Source: Clostridia bacterium DTU030 (GTDB lineage Bacteria; Bacillota; DTU030). Taken from it: a stretch of 51,642 bases of DNA. The position numbers were made by a program, and so were the translations under genes. Position 1 is the stretch's first letter. Every line of letters begins with the position of its first letter. Under the pieces are notes generated by a model. It had not been told where the DNA came from. It ran no database searches and saw nothing but the letters and a program-made list of their open reading frames with translations. Below are positions 34,097 to 42,470 of this stretch, piece by piece. The stretch lies in NCBI GenBank assembly GCA_001513125.1, contig LFSN01000021.1, positions 1-51,642 on the forward strand, read 5' to 3'.

Positions 34097-34654
34097 TTAA
34101 GAAAGCAATGATGCAATTTCTGCCATAATCCTTTTCCCGGCTTCCCTTCGTTCCCGGCCTTCGGCCTCGAGGTAAAAGGGTTTTCCAAACCTTATCACTA
34201 CTCCCCCGCGGCCCCTTCCCCTCTTTATGCCTGCAGGCAAGATGGGAGCCCCCGATTTGGTTGCTAAAAGGACTACCCCCGCTTGGGCTTCTCCCAACTG
34301 GCCTGTTTTGCTCCGTGTGCCTTCGGGAAACATTCCCAGGACCTTTCTTTCCGCGAGGATGGCCAGGGCATGTCGGATGGCAGCACGATCCACGGCCTTT
34401 CTCTTAACAGGGAAAGCCCCCAGGAGGCGCAAGAGGGAGCCGAAGAGGGGGTAGCGGAATAGTTCCACCTTTCCCATGAAGTTAACGGGGCGCGTCATCG
34501 CTGCTCCCAAAATGAGGGGATCCTGATAACTGCTATGATTGGCAACAACAATGAGTTCCCCTTCTTCGGGAATATTCTCAACCCCCTCCACCACCCAGCC
34601 TCTACAAAGGGAGAAATAAAGGCGCAAAATGCCCCGTGCCAGGCGGTAGAGCAT
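34097..34654 (-). CDS. plsC: 1-acyl-sn-glycerol-3-phosphate acyltransferase
   Basis: This 185-residue membrane-associated acyltransferase converts lysophosphatidic acid to phosphatidic acid. The HX4D motif is NHSSYQDP, and the second block is FPEGTRSKTG. An N-terminal hydrophobic segment (LARGILRLYFSLCRGW) anchors it. The ATG at 34654 shares its first base with the cmk stop (TAATG) and has GGGAGGG upstream. The cmk-plsC-ispH/rpsA order is common in Clostridia. The 179 bp to ispH show no clear terminator. Confidence 0.93.
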   Translation of the reverse strand: MLYRLARGILRLYFSLCRGWVVEGVENIPEEGELIVVANHSSYQDPLILGAAMTRPVNFMGKVELFRYPLFGSLLRLLGAFPVKRKAVDRAAIRHALAILAERKVLGMFPEGTRSKTGQLGEAQAGVVLLATKSGAPILPAGIKRGRGRGGVVIRFGKPFYLEAEGRERREAGKRIMAEIASLLS

Positions 34655-35352
34655 TAACCCTCCCTCCCTTCGGTACAAAGCTGTATAATTTTGTCGACAA
34701 CCTCCTCGGGCGACAAAGCTGTTGTATCAATACAGATGGCATCGGGGGCGGCCTGCAGGGGGCCGACTTCCCGCTCCCGATCCAGCTTATCCCTTGTGGC
34801 AATTTGTTTTTTAATTTCTTCTAAGGTTGCCGGCAGGCCCTTTTGTCTCATTTCAAGATAACGGCGCCTGGCCCTTTCTTCCAGGGAAGCCGTGAGAAAA
34901 ACTTTAATGTCGGCCTCCGGCAGGACAACGGTGCCGATATCCCTGCCATCCATAACGATACCGCCGCCAGCCGCCAGTTCCCTTTGGATGTGGACCAGTT
35001 CCCGGCGCACTTCGGGAACCATGGCCACCCGGGAGACCTCCTGGCTGACCTCGGGGAGGCGGATCAGGGTGGAAACATCCTCACCGTCCAGGAGAACTGC
35101 CGGGTTTTCCGGCTCCTTGGCCACTGGGAATTCAAACCTGCTTTGGGCCAGGAGTTCCATAAGGCCGCCAGCATCGGCACAGTCGACCCCTGCCCTTAAA
35201 GCCTTTAAGGTCAGGGCCCTGTACATGGCTCCTGTGTCAATGTACCTGAGACCAAGTCTGGCAGCTACCAGCTTGGCGATGGTGCTCTTGCCCGCTCCGG
35301 CGGGCCCATCGATTGCTATAACCAGGTCTTTAGCCTTCCTTTTCTCAGCCAT
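34654..35352 (-). CDS. cmk: Cytidylate kinase
   Basis: This kinase of about 232 residues phosphorylates CMP and dCMP. The P-loop is IDGPAGAGKSTIAK, the substrate part is RYIDTGAMYRALTLKA, and VMDGRDIGTVVLPEAD is strictly conserved. The C-terminus reads ICIDTTALSPEEVVDKI. Two ATGs four codons apart are possible; the inner one (35352) has better spacing to AGGGATGG, and the outer would begin at 35364. It sits between aroH and plsC with a one-base overlap downstream. Confidence 0.95.
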   Translation of the reverse strand: MAEKRKAKDLVIAIDGPAGAGKSTIAKLVAARLGLRYIDTGAMYRALTLKALRAGVDCADAGGLMELLAQSRFEFPVAKEPENPAVLLDGEDVSTLIRLPEVSQEVSRVAMVPEVRRELVHIQRELAAGGGIVMDGRDIGTVVLPEADIKVFLTASLEERARRRYLEMRQKGLPATLEEIKKQIATRDKLDREREVGPLQAAPDAICIDTTALSPEEVVDKIIQLCTEGREG

Positions 35353-35396
35353 TATTCCATCCATCCCTGTGAAATTATGGGGTGAGTTTCTCAGCC

Positions 35397-35819
35397 CTAT
35401 TTATTAAAAATGGTATCTGCTTGTCCAGAATAGCCACAGCCCAATGAAGCTGGAGGCGCATTGTCCAGGTCGGGACGCAGGGTAACTGCATCCCTTAAGT
35501 AAACATGCTGTATTTCCTCCTGGGAAAGGGAGGTATTGAGCAAGATTAAGGCCCGAATGCAGCGGGGGAGGCTGCCGGGAACAGGTATTTCCCTGGCACA
35601 GAACAGGGGAACCTGCTGCCAGCCGAGTTGGCGGGCGGCGGCAGCGGGAAAGGCGGCGTCTAAATCGGCTGTCACGGTAAAGATAGCGGCCGCCACATCT
35701 GCCGGTATAACATTATTTCTTTTCGAGATGGCCTGGAGCAATTCCCTGGTAGCAGCCAGGATCTCCCCTGCTTCATTCTTGTCCACCGTTATTGCTCCCC
35801 TGATACCGCGTACCGGCAT
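35397..35819 (-). CDS. aroH: Chorismate mutase, AroH type
   Basis: This 140-residue monofunctional mutase of the trimeric B. subtilis AroH fold converts chorismate to prephenate. Visible are [17 protein letters not shown], the [17 protein letters not shown] active-site block with its Arg, [26 protein letters not shown] and the C-terminal [13 protein letters not shown]. The length is normal plus a short tail. It precedes cmk by 44 bp and follows a small membrane protein gene by 15 bp. Confidence 0.94.
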   Translation of the reverse strand: MPVRGIRGAITVDKNEAGEILAATRELLQAISKRNNVIPADVAAAIFTVTADLDAAFPAAAARQLGWQQVPLFCAREIPVPGSLPRCIRALILLNTSLSQEEIQHVYLRDAVTLRPDLDNAPPASLGCGYSGQADTIFNK

Positions 35820-35834
35820 TTCCCATGCCCCCTC

Positions 35835-36338
35835 CTAATGTGAGGATTGGTTTAGCCTTACCCTCCCCAGGCTTACCCGGTTTCCCCAGCAAGTAACCTC
35901 CTGTCCAATGAAGGGACTTAAGACCCCCGGTGAGACAGCGGTAACCTGGAAGGTGAGGGGTCGTTTGTAAAATGAGGCATCGATGGCAACCTCTTCGTCC
36001 TCGGCAGCGACTATTTCCACTTCTGCTTCTATAAAATTGGTAATTCTCCTTTCGTCAACCAGCACATAGGCGTGGCGAAGGGCCTGGTGGCCCAGGAGCT
36101 TGACCTTAATTCTGGCCGCATCTTCCCCCGCCTCCCCCATTCCCATGGCCATGGCTGGGAGTGGTTCTGGCGTATCGCCAAAATGGCTGTAAAGCCAGTG
36201 CTGGGCCTGGGGATTGCTGAGGACAAGCTGGACGGCAACGACCAGAAAAAGGGTTCCCAGTAGGGAATAATAGATAGCCCGTTCAACCCAGGCGGCAAGC
36301 TGCAGTAGTTTTTCTTCCGGCGGTGCAGCCACCGTCAC
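35835..36338 (-). CDS. Single-span membrane protein of unknown function
   Basis: This protein of about 167 residues has one N-terminal membrane helix (YYSLLGTLFLVVAVQLVL, residues about 24-41), then an external or cytoplasmic domain. The domain contains a Met-rich stretch (PAMAMGMGEAG), an acidic VEIVAAEDEEVAIDA and a beta-rich C-terminus ending GRVRLNQSSH. I do not recognise a family. GTG starts at 36338 and 36332 are both possible behind GGGGGAGG. It lies 15 bp ahead of aroH and 86 bp after the next unknown gene, perhaps in one transcript. Confidence 0.6.
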   Translation of the reverse strand: MTVAAPPEEKLLQLAAWVERAIYYSLLGTLFLVVAVQLVLSNPQAQHWLYSHFGDTPEPLPAMAMGMGEAGEDAARIKVKLLGHQALRHAYVLVDERRITNFIEAEVEIVAAEDEEVAIDASFYKRPLTFQVTAVSPGVLSPFIGQEVTCWGNRVSLGRVRLNQSSH

Positions 36339-36424
36339 CCCTCCCCCATACGTGGTTTTCCCTATGATATGCCTCGAGGAGGGGATTTATTCCGGGATTG
36401 GACGGAGCTTATTCTCGGCTTACC

Positions 36425-36874
36425 CTATCTTCTCCTGGAGTTTTGCAAGGAGTAGAGGAAGGAGCGGAGCTCGCTGTTAAATTTAAAGAGCAGTCGTTCC
36501 AGCTGGTAGCGAGTCAGGTCAAATTCCCCGGGTTCCAGGACCTCAACCTTGCGAAATTCTTCCCGCATAATAAAACCAATTGCTTCTTCGAGGGAATCAA
36601 GATCTACTACAACTTCGGCCGGGGCAAAGGCAACCTCCGTTCCCAGCTCTTCATCATAAATCCGGTAGATGTCGTGGGAAAGATCCACCTCTTCAATGGT
36701 TACTCCCTGCATGGGTACGTTGCAGAGGAGGGCAATCTGCTGTTCCCTGGTTTCCTCCGCAATTCGTTCCGTACTCTTGCCACCCCAGAAAAGAAAGCGG
36801 CCCGGTCTTACTGTTCCCCGATAATCAAAACGAAACTTTAGTCGGATTTTTTTCCTTATCCTTTCTTCAGCCAT
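36425..36874 (-). CDS. Conserved-looking soluble protein of unknown function
   Basis: This 149-residue protein has no membrane segment or signal. It begins with a very basic region (AEERIRKKIRLKFRFDYRGTVRPGRFLFWGG). An acidic middle follows (IEEVDLSHDIYRIYDEELG, VVVDLDSLEEAIGFIMREEF), and the end is helical (YQLERLLFKFNSELRSFLYSL). The ATG is preceded by GGGGAGGTGG. The composition resembles neighbouring housekeeping genes, so it is probably a resident gene. The family was not recognised. It is the first gene after the cob operon terminator. Confidence 0.6.
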   Translation of the reverse strand: MAEERIRKKIRLKFRFDYRGTVRPGRFLFWGGKSTERIAEETREQQIALLCNVPMQGVTIEEVDLSHDIYRIYDEELGTEVAFAPAEVVVDLDSLEEAIGFIMREEFRKVEVLEPGEFDLTRYQLERLLFKFNSELRSFLYSLQNSRRR

Positions 36875-36976
36875 TACCCGCTTCCACCTCCCCTATTCCC
36901 TGCGAAACTGGCAAGTATGTCTTGTCCCCTGTTTTTTTGGAGGTGTCAATGTGGCCAGGAGCACAAAATAAAGGGG

Positions 36977-37011
36977 TTAAAAACCGTTCCCTACCGCCTG
37001 TGATAGGGAAC
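36977..37011 (-). terminator. Terminator of the cobalamin operon
   Basis: GTTCCCTA pairs with TAGGGAAC over a ten-base loop, then GGTTTTTAA on the minus strand, about 75 bp after the cobC stop. Confidence 0.75.
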
Positions 37012-37085
37012 AATATCCCGGGTCTAATGCAGTTATTCTCTCCCAAAAGGATTATTCCTGCCAATAAAGCTCCCTTATCGCCTGA

Positions 37086-37694
37086 CTAAAGATTTAAGAT
37101 TAAAGACCTTGGATAACCGCCGCCGGCCGAGAAAGAGGCATATATGATTCCACAGTGGGGAAGGGAAAGGTTCCAGAAGGCTCCCCGATTCAGCCAGAGG
37201 CCCAGGAGAAGCCGGATGGGGCCGGCATGGGTGACCACTACTATCGTGCCCGTCGAATTATGTAATAATATGTCCTTCCAACCTTCTCTAATCCTGTCGG
37301 TTAATGCCGAAACATTTTCCCCTCCAGGGGGAAGGAACTTTTCCGGCTGGGTCAGTAGGCAGTGGGCCTGCCGGGGAAATCTTCTTGCCACCTCGGCGAA
37401 GGTTAATCCTTCCAAGGCACCAAAGTTGAGTTCCCGTAAATCTTCCCGTAAAGTAAATTTCCGGCAGCCTACCTGTTCCTGGATTATGGCCGCCGTTTCC
37501 CTGGCCCTCCTCAGATCACTGGTGTAGATATGGGATATTCCTTCCCCCACCAGTTTTTGGCCAGCGAGGCGGGCATGCTGCCGGCCCTTGCCGTTGAGGG
37601 GAATATTGCTGTGACCCTGGTATAAACCCCGGGCATTCCAGGCCGTTTCACCGTGGCGCACCAGGAAGACCCGCAAAAGATTCTTGCCCTCCAT
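37086..37694 (-). CDS. cobC: Histidine phosphatase, probable alpha-ribazole-5'-phosphatase
   Basis: This 202-residue phosphoglycerate-mutase-like phosphatase has the phosphohistidine motif LVRHGETAWN (His14), GRQHARLAGQKL, YTSDLRRARETA, the acid residue in LRELNFGALEGLTF, and the second His in VVVTHAGPIRLLL. The family is broad; the cobU and cobS neighbourhood assigns it to removing phosphate from alpha-ribazole-5'-phosphate. It is the last gene of the operon, 18 bp after cobU, with a terminator behind. Confidence 0.87.
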   Translation of the reverse strand: MEGKNLLRVFLVRHGETAWNARGLYQGHSNIPLNGKGRQHARLAGQKLVGEGISHIYTSDLRRARETAAIIQEQVGCRKFTLREDLRELNFGALEGLTFAEVARRFPRQAHCLLTQPEKFLPPGGENVSALTDRIREGWKDILLHNSTGTIVVVTHAGPIRLLLGLWLNRGAFWNLSLPHCGIIYASFSAGGGYPRSLILNL

Positions 37695-37712
37695 GTCTCT
37701 TCTGCCCCTCTA

Positions 37713-38303
37713 TCAGCGGTGTTGGCCCCGGCTGAGGGACTTCAGCTCCAGGGGTATCCCGGCTGCTACCAGGTAGACCTCCTGGGCGCTGGCGGCCAGG
37801 GCACAATTGGCCCGTCCCAGAAGGTCCCGGTACCGGCGCCCCAGGGGGGTAGGCGGAACCAGGCCCCAGCCGACCTCGTTGGTGACGATAATGGTGTCGG
37901 CGGGAATTCTCCCGGCCACTGCTATTAGGGCCTCAACCTGCTCCCAGGCCCGTTTCTCCCCCTCTGGCTCCCCAGGGGGGGAATTCTCCTCGGCCAGGGT
38001 GCCGCCGGTCAGGTAGTTGGAGATGAGGAGGGCCAGGCAGTCGATCAAGACCACCCTGCTCTGGTAGCCCACCGTCGAAAGGACTGCCGCTACCTGAAAG
38101 GGCTCTTCAACGGTTGCCCAGGCAGGGGGACGGCGCCGGCGATGGATGGCTACCCGTTCCCGCATTTCCTCATCCCAGGGCTGACAGGTGGCGATATATG
38201 TCACCCTATCCCCACCCCTCTGGGCCGCTAGTTTTTCGGCAAAGGTGCTTTTCCCAGAGCGGGCTCCGCCGGTGATTAAAGTCAAAGTACCCTGCCCCTT
38301 CAT
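37713..38303 (-). CDS. cobU: Adenosylcobinamide kinase/guanylyltransferase
   Basis: This 196-residue bifunctional enzyme phosphorylates adenosylcobinamide and transfers GMP to it. The P-loop is TGGARSGKSTFAEKLA (residues 11-26). YIATCQPWDEEMRERVAIHRRRRP carries the guanylylated His. VLIDCLALLISN and VTNEVGWGLVPPTPLGRRYRD complete the family pattern. Its ATG overlaps the btuD-like stop by four bases. It activates salvaged cobinamide for CobS. Confidence 0.96.
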   Translation of the reverse strand: MKGQGTLTLITGGARSGKSTFAEKLAAQRGGDRVTYIATCQPWDEEMRERVAIHRRRRPPAWATVEEPFQVAAVLSTVGYQSRVVLIDCLALLISNYLTGGTLAEENSPPGEPEGEKRAWEQVEALIAVAGRIPADTIIVTNEVGWGLVPPTPLGRRYRDLLGRANCALAASAQEVYLVAAGIPLELKSLSRGQHR

Positions 38304-39574
38304 TGTGGCGGCACCTCCTCTTCCAATAACTGGTGGATTTCTGCCTCTTCCTTAACCTTGGCTACTCCCATGGCCAGCAGGCGCTGGTACTCTTCGAAAG
38401 CCCTGCCCCCGGTATAATCCCTCCTGTGTATGGGGATCCCGTCGATGACAATTACCCGCTGGCCCCTGGCCGCTGCCACCTGAAGGGCTTCTAAATTTTT
38501 CATATTCCCTTCCCCAAAGGGTATGGGGGCGAGGATTACCCACTGGGCCTGCTCAATTAAGCGCAGGTTTTTGGCATGGGCCTCTTCGGTCAGGGGGGAA
38601 AAGGGAGGAGCTTCAACGGTGGGAATACCCAGGGCTTTGGCCTGCTCCCAATCGCTGTCGCCGATATTTAAGACCCCTGCCGTCACCTGGTAGCCGGCAT
38701 AGACCAGTTCACCCATGAGGGCGGCAGCCATACCACCCCCACCCACCACATGAACCCTGATCTCCCTTTTCCTTTGGGCAGCAGCAGTGTTCCGGCTCAG
38801 TATGGTGATCTGGGGACGGCCGTGGAGGGGGTGGCGCCTGATCAAAACCCTGGAACCGTACACAGCGGCAATACTCTCCCTGGTGATGACCTCCTGCGGG
38901 GGACCCATTTTGAAAATCCGGCCCCCTTTCAGTAACAGCAGCTGATCGCAGTATTCGGAGGCCAGGTTTAGATCGTGGAGGACCATGATCACCGTAAGGC
39001 CTAGGTCCCTATTCAGCCGCCTCACTATGTTGAGGATTTCCGTTTGGTGATTGATGTCCAGGTGGGCTGTCGGTTCATCTAGAAGGAGTATCTTTGGTTC
39101 CTGGGCCAGGGCCCGGGCAATGGTTACCCTCTGCCTTTCCCCACCACTCAGTTCCGTAACAGCCTTGTGGGCCAGGTGGGCACAGTTGGTAATTGTTAAG
39201 GCCTCTTCTACAATTTTCCGATCCCGGGGGCCCTCCTGCTGGAAACGGCCTAAATGGGGTGTACGCCCCATCATGACGATCTCCTCCACCGTGAAGGGAA
39301 AATCATAGCTGTTTTCCTGGGGTACGACGGCCATTTGCCGGGCTATTTCCAGGCTGCCCATGCTGGTTATATCCCGGTTTTCCAGCAGCACCCTTCCCAG
39401 ATGGGGCTTCAGGGTCCGGCTGATGTTCCGCAGCAGGGTCGATTTACCGGAGCCATTGGGCCCGATGATCCCCAGCAGCTGGCCGGTGGGAACGGTGAAG
39501 GATACCTGATCCAAAATGGGCTCTGCGCCGTAGGAAAAGGATATACCCTCGATCTCTAAATGAACCTTACCCAC
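38300..39574 (-). CDS. btuD: Cobalamin/iron-chelate ABC ATPase with extra C-terminal Rossmann-like domain
   Basis: This is a 424-residue protein. Residues 1-260 are a FecE/BtuD-type ATPase: Walker A GPNGSGKST (38-46), signature LSGGERQR (142-149), Walker B ILLLDEPTA (162-170) and H-loop His200. Residues about 271-424 are extra: a strand and glycine loop (RVHVVGGGGMAAALMGEL), then a Rossmann-like alternation with IGDSDWEQAKALGIP, WVILAPIPFGEGN and RVIVIDGIPIHRRDYTGG. The function of this tail is unknown, perhaps corrinoid sensing. The GTG at 39574 follows GGAGG; the longer frame runs into btuC. The context fits corrinoid import. Confidence 0.9.
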   Translation of the reverse strand: MGKVHLEIEGISFSYGAEPILDQVSFTVPTGQLLGIIGPNGSGKSTLLRNISRTLKPHLGRVLLENRDITSMGSLEIARQMAVVPQENSYDFPFTVEEIVMMGRTPHLGRFQQEGPRDRKIVEEALTITNCAHLAHKAVTELSGGERQRVTIARALAQEPKILLLDEPTAHLDINHQTEILNIVRRLNRDLGLTVIMVLHDLNLASEYCDQLLLLKGGRIFKMGPPQEVITRESIAAVYGSRVLIRRHPLHGRPQITILSRNTAAAQRKREIRVHVVGGGGMAAALMGELVYAGYQVTAGVLNIGDSDWEQAKALGIPTVEAPPFSPLTEEAHAKNLRLIEQAQWVILAPIPFGEGNMKNLEALQVAAARGQRVIVIDGIPIHRRDYTGGRAFEEYQRLLAMGVAKVKEEAEIHQLLEEEVPPQ

Positions 39575-39594
39575 ATTGAATACCTCCAGCCCCT

Positions 39595-40653
39595 TTAATA
39601 CAGGGTGTGTTTGCGTTTGCGCAAAAGATAAAGGAAAAAGGGCCCCCCGATCAGGGCTGTCAATAGCCCCACAGGCAATTCCAGGGGAGGGAGCAGGATC
39701 CTGGCACAGGTATCGACCCAAACCAGGAAGATACCACCCGACAGGGCAGCTGCAGGCAGGAGTATCCTGTGGTCAGGACCAAAGAGCAGGCGGACAATGT
39801 GGGGTACCACAAGGCCGACAAAGCCAATGAGGCCGCTGGTGGCAACGGCGACGGCCGTTAGCATCGAAGCTGCCCACAGGAGATGTCTTTTGGTCCTTTC
39901 CACGTCAATGCCAAGGTGTTGGGCCGGCTCTTCCCCCAGGAGAAAGGCATTTAGGTCCCGGGCGTACATCCAGATAATGAGCATGCTCGCCAGGGCATAG
40001 GGCAGGGACAGGAAAAAATAGTCCCAGCTGCGCCCGGACAAGCTGCCCATCAGCCAAAAAACAATTTTCTGCAGCTCACTTTCACTAAAATAGGTGACCA
40101 GGGATACCAGGGCCTGGAGGACTGAGCCTACCGCAATACCCGCCAGGAGGAGGGACATTACCGGCACCCTTTGGCCAACCCGGGCCAGGTTGTAGACGAG
40201 GCCCATGGTTAATAAGGCCCCAAAAAAGGCAAAGAGGGGGACAGCCCCAATGCCGAGAAAACGAAGGCGCAAACTTAGGGCCAAAGCCGTTGTTCCGCCC
40301 AGGGCAGCTCCGGCTGAGACACCGATTATGTAGGGGTCGGCCATGGGATTTTTGAACAAGCCCTGAAAGGTGGCTCCCGATACGGCCAGGGAACTGCCCA
40401 CCAAAACCGCCAGCAGGACCCGGGGAAGGCGAAGTTTTGTGACAATGGTATGGTGGCTGGGAGCAATATAAACAGCATCCTTCGAAAACAATCTACCCAC
40501 CAGGGGAAGCCGGCCGCCCAAAATCCCAATTGTTTCTGCAGCAGAAATGGGGACCGCCCCTATTCCTAGGGCCAGGATTACACTCACCAAGAGTAATAGG
40601 AAAAGTATTAATATTATCGTTGGCTGCTTAAAGCCCCTTTTCCCGGAAACCAT
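39595..40653 (-). CDS. btuC: Cobalamin/iron-chelate ABC transporter permease
   Basis: This 352-residue FecCD-family permease has about ten membrane helices. Characteristic parts are LRLPRVLLAVLVGSSLAVSGATFQGLFKNPMADPYIIGVSAGAA in pieces, the GLIGFVGLVVPHIVRLLFGPDHR coupling region and the C-terminal LPVGLLTALIGGPFFLYLLRK. It forms the membrane channel with the btuD- and btuF-like products. It lies 13 bp after the binding-protein gene with AAAGGGG upstream. Corrinoid specificity is inferred from the cob neighbours. Confidence 0.94.
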   Translation of the reverse strand: MVSGKRGFKQPTIILILFLLLLVSVILALGIGAVPISAAETIGILGGRLPLVGRLFSKDAVYIAPSHHTIVTKLRLPRVLLAVLVGSSLAVSGATFQGLFKNPMADPYIIGVSAGAALGGTTALALSLRLRFLGIGAVPLFAFFGALLTMGLVYNLARVGQRVPVMSLLLAGIAVGSVLQALVSLVTYFSESELQKIVFWLMGSLSGRSWDYFFLSLPYALASMLIIWMYARDLNAFLLGEEPAQHLGIDVERTKRHLLWAASMLTAVAVATSGLIGFVGLVVPHIVRLLFGPDHRILLPAAALSGGIFLVWVDTCARILLPPLELPVGLLTALIGGPFFLYLLRKRKHTLY

Positions 40654-40666
40654 ACCAATCCCCTTT

Positions 40667-41593
40667 CTAATCGCCGGGGTATAAATCAGGATGAAGGATC
40701 TGCACCAAATCCTTCAATCCCTGGACACAGCGGGGACCGGGACGGGAAATGAGGTCGTCTTCTACCAGATAGATTCTCCCCTCCCGCACAGCTGTGATAT
40801 TTTCCCATCCGGGCCGGCTGGCAAAATCTTCTTTCTTCAAGGCCGCTGTTCCCATGAGGACCCGGGGACGGATAATTACCTCCGGGTCCTTTTCGATCAA
40901 GACCTCCAGGCTGTATTCTGGCCAGGCCGTTTGGGCATCGGCGGCAATGTTGCGCCCGCCGGCCAGGGTGATCATGTCGTGGATATATGTTTGCGGTCCG
41001 ACGGTTATGAGGGGTTCATACCATATTTCATAGTAAACGGTAGGCTTGTCCTCTTCTGCCAGGTCAGCCAGGGGGGCGGTAAGGGCGGCTACCTCCCTCT
41101 GCATTTGGTCGACCAATTCTTCTGCTGCTTCCAGGGCTCCGGCGGCCTTACCGATCCGGATTATGGTATCATAGACCCCGGCAACGGTAGCGGGATCGAA
41201 GGCCAGGACCGGGATACCCAGGGCTTCCAATTCCTCCACCGTCTTTTGGTGGATGCTGTCGGCCAAAACCAGGTCCGGCTCCAGGGCAATGATATTTTCC
41301 AGGTTGGGGTTTTCGTAGTCGCCCACCTTGGGGAGGGCCAGGGCCTCCGGCGGATAATTGTCGTAATCTGTGCCCCCTACCATCCGGGGACCCAGGCCGA
41401 GGGCAAAGAGGATCTCTGTCCCTGAAGGGGTGAGGGAAATTATCCTCTCCGGCACAGCATGGATCACAACCTGGCGGCCAAAATCGTCTTCGATGGTTAC
41501 ACCCTGGGCTACCTCTGCTTCCTGGCCGCACCCCAGGGTAAAACAGGAGATAATTATCAGGAGAAAACAAATAAATAGGGCTCTCCTTTTCAT
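40667..41593 (-). CDS. btuF: Cobalamin/iron-chelate ABC transporter substrate-binding lipoprotein
   Basis: This lipoprotein of about 308 residues has an N-terminal signal MKRRALFICFLLIIISCFTLGC, whose Cys is the likely lipid anchor. It then shows the periplasmic-binding class III form (BtuF/FhuD): RIISLTPSGTEILFALGLG, VGGTDYDNYPPEALALPKVGDYENPNLE, ALEPDLVLA and YYEIWYEPLITVGPQTYIHDM. The start is the ATG at 41593 behind GGGGGAG; a GTG three codons earlier (41602) overlaps that site. It captures corrinoids outside the cell for the permease. Confidence 0.93.
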   Translation of the reverse strand: MKRRALFICFLLIIISCFTLGCGQEAEVAQGVTIEDDFGRQVVIHAVPERIISLTPSGTEILFALGLGPRMVGGTDYDNYPPEALALPKVGDYENPNLENIIALEPDLVLADSIHQKTVEELEALGIPVLAFDPATVAGVYDTIIRIGKAAGALEAAEELVDQMQREVAALTAPLADLAEEDKPTVYYEIWYEPLITVGPQTYIHDMITLAGGRNIAADAQTAWPEYSLEVLIEKDPEVIIRPRVLMGTAALKKEDFASRPGWENITAVREGRIYLVEDDLISRPGPRCVQGLKDLVQILHPDLYPGD

Positions 41594-41636
41594 TAGCGAC
41601 ACTCCCCCATAAAAGAATACCTGCGCATCAACCTGC

Positions 41637-42371
41637 TTACCGACAACCCCAAAGGGCCATTAAAAGCAAGAATAGAAGCTCGCTGGTTTCGCACAAAGCA
41701 CCGTAGATGTCCCCCACCAAACCGCCCAGGCGCCTGGTCAAAAGTAGGCAGCAGCCATGGGTGAAAAGGCCTATGAACAGCATTGCTACCAGGCCGGCAG
41801 GACCCAGGAGGTGGGCTGTTACCAGGAGGGTAAACAGGCTGGTAAGGGCCAGGTAACGCCTGTTGCTGCCGGCAGTAAAGGATGTTCCCAGGCCGTTGGG
41901 ACGGACATAGGGAAAAAGAGTTATGGCCCAGACCATGGTCCAGCGTCCCAGGACAGGCATGACCAGCAGGACCCGGTACAGGCCGGGCAGGGTAAACTCG
42001 GTTAGTAAGGCAAATTTGGCCAGGAGCAGGGCAATAACAGCCAGCACACCCTTGGCCCCCGTATTGGGGTCCTTAAAAATTGCTAAGGTAGTGTCCCGGT
42101 CCTTGCCGCTGGCCAGGGCATCGACGGTATCGATAAAACCATCGAGATGAAGGCCGCTGGTGAGGACCAGCTCCCCGATTACAACCGAGGCGGCAGCCAC
42201 CAGGGGGCTAAAGGGGCGGGTGGCAAAAAAATATACCAGCCCCAGGCAGAAGCCGATTAATAAACCTACCAACGGGAAAAAAAGGGTGGCCCGGGGAAAA
42301 ATATCGGCGGAAAAATCCCTCTTGACTGGTACAATGGTGAGAAACTGCAGTGCCAGTAAGAAACTTCCCAT
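41637..42371 (-). CDS. cobS: Adenosylcobinamide-GDP ribazoletransferase (cobalamin synthase)
   Basis: This 244-residue polytopic membrane enzyme joins adenosylcobinamide-GDP and alpha-ribazole to give adenosylcobalamin. Conserved parts are LQFLTIVPV at the N-terminus, LVLTSGLHLDGFIDTVDALASGKDR with the metal-binding Asp residues, FKDPNTGAKGVLAV, and VGDIYGALCETSELLFLL. It is the first gene of the operon. The gap to rluB is only 99 bp and has no cobalamin riboswitch. A GGGAGGGAG site precedes the ATG. Confidence 0.95.
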   Translation of the reverse strand: MGSFLLALQFLTIVPVKRDFSADIFPRATLFFPLVGLLIGFCLGLVYFFATRPFSPLVAAASVVIGELVLTSGLHLDGFIDTVDALASGKDRDTTLAIFKDPNTGAKGVLAVIALLLAKFALLTEFTLPGLYRVLLVMPVLGRWTMVWAITLFPYVRPNGLGTSFTAGSNRRYLALTSLFTLLVTAHLLGPAGLVAMLFIGLFTHGCCLLLTRRLGGLVGDIYGALCETSELLFLLLMALWGCR

Positions 42372-42470
42372 CCTACTCCCTCCCTACTCCCGCCCTAATT
42401 ATATCCCAGGAGAAGAGGGCAAAACAAGCCGGGAACCGACAAATTAACGTACCGGTAGACCCCAGCCTTT

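Noticed and set aside
42372-42470. Possible cobalamin riboswitch before cobS
   Set aside because: The gap is 99 bp, too short, and no B12-box sequence is present.
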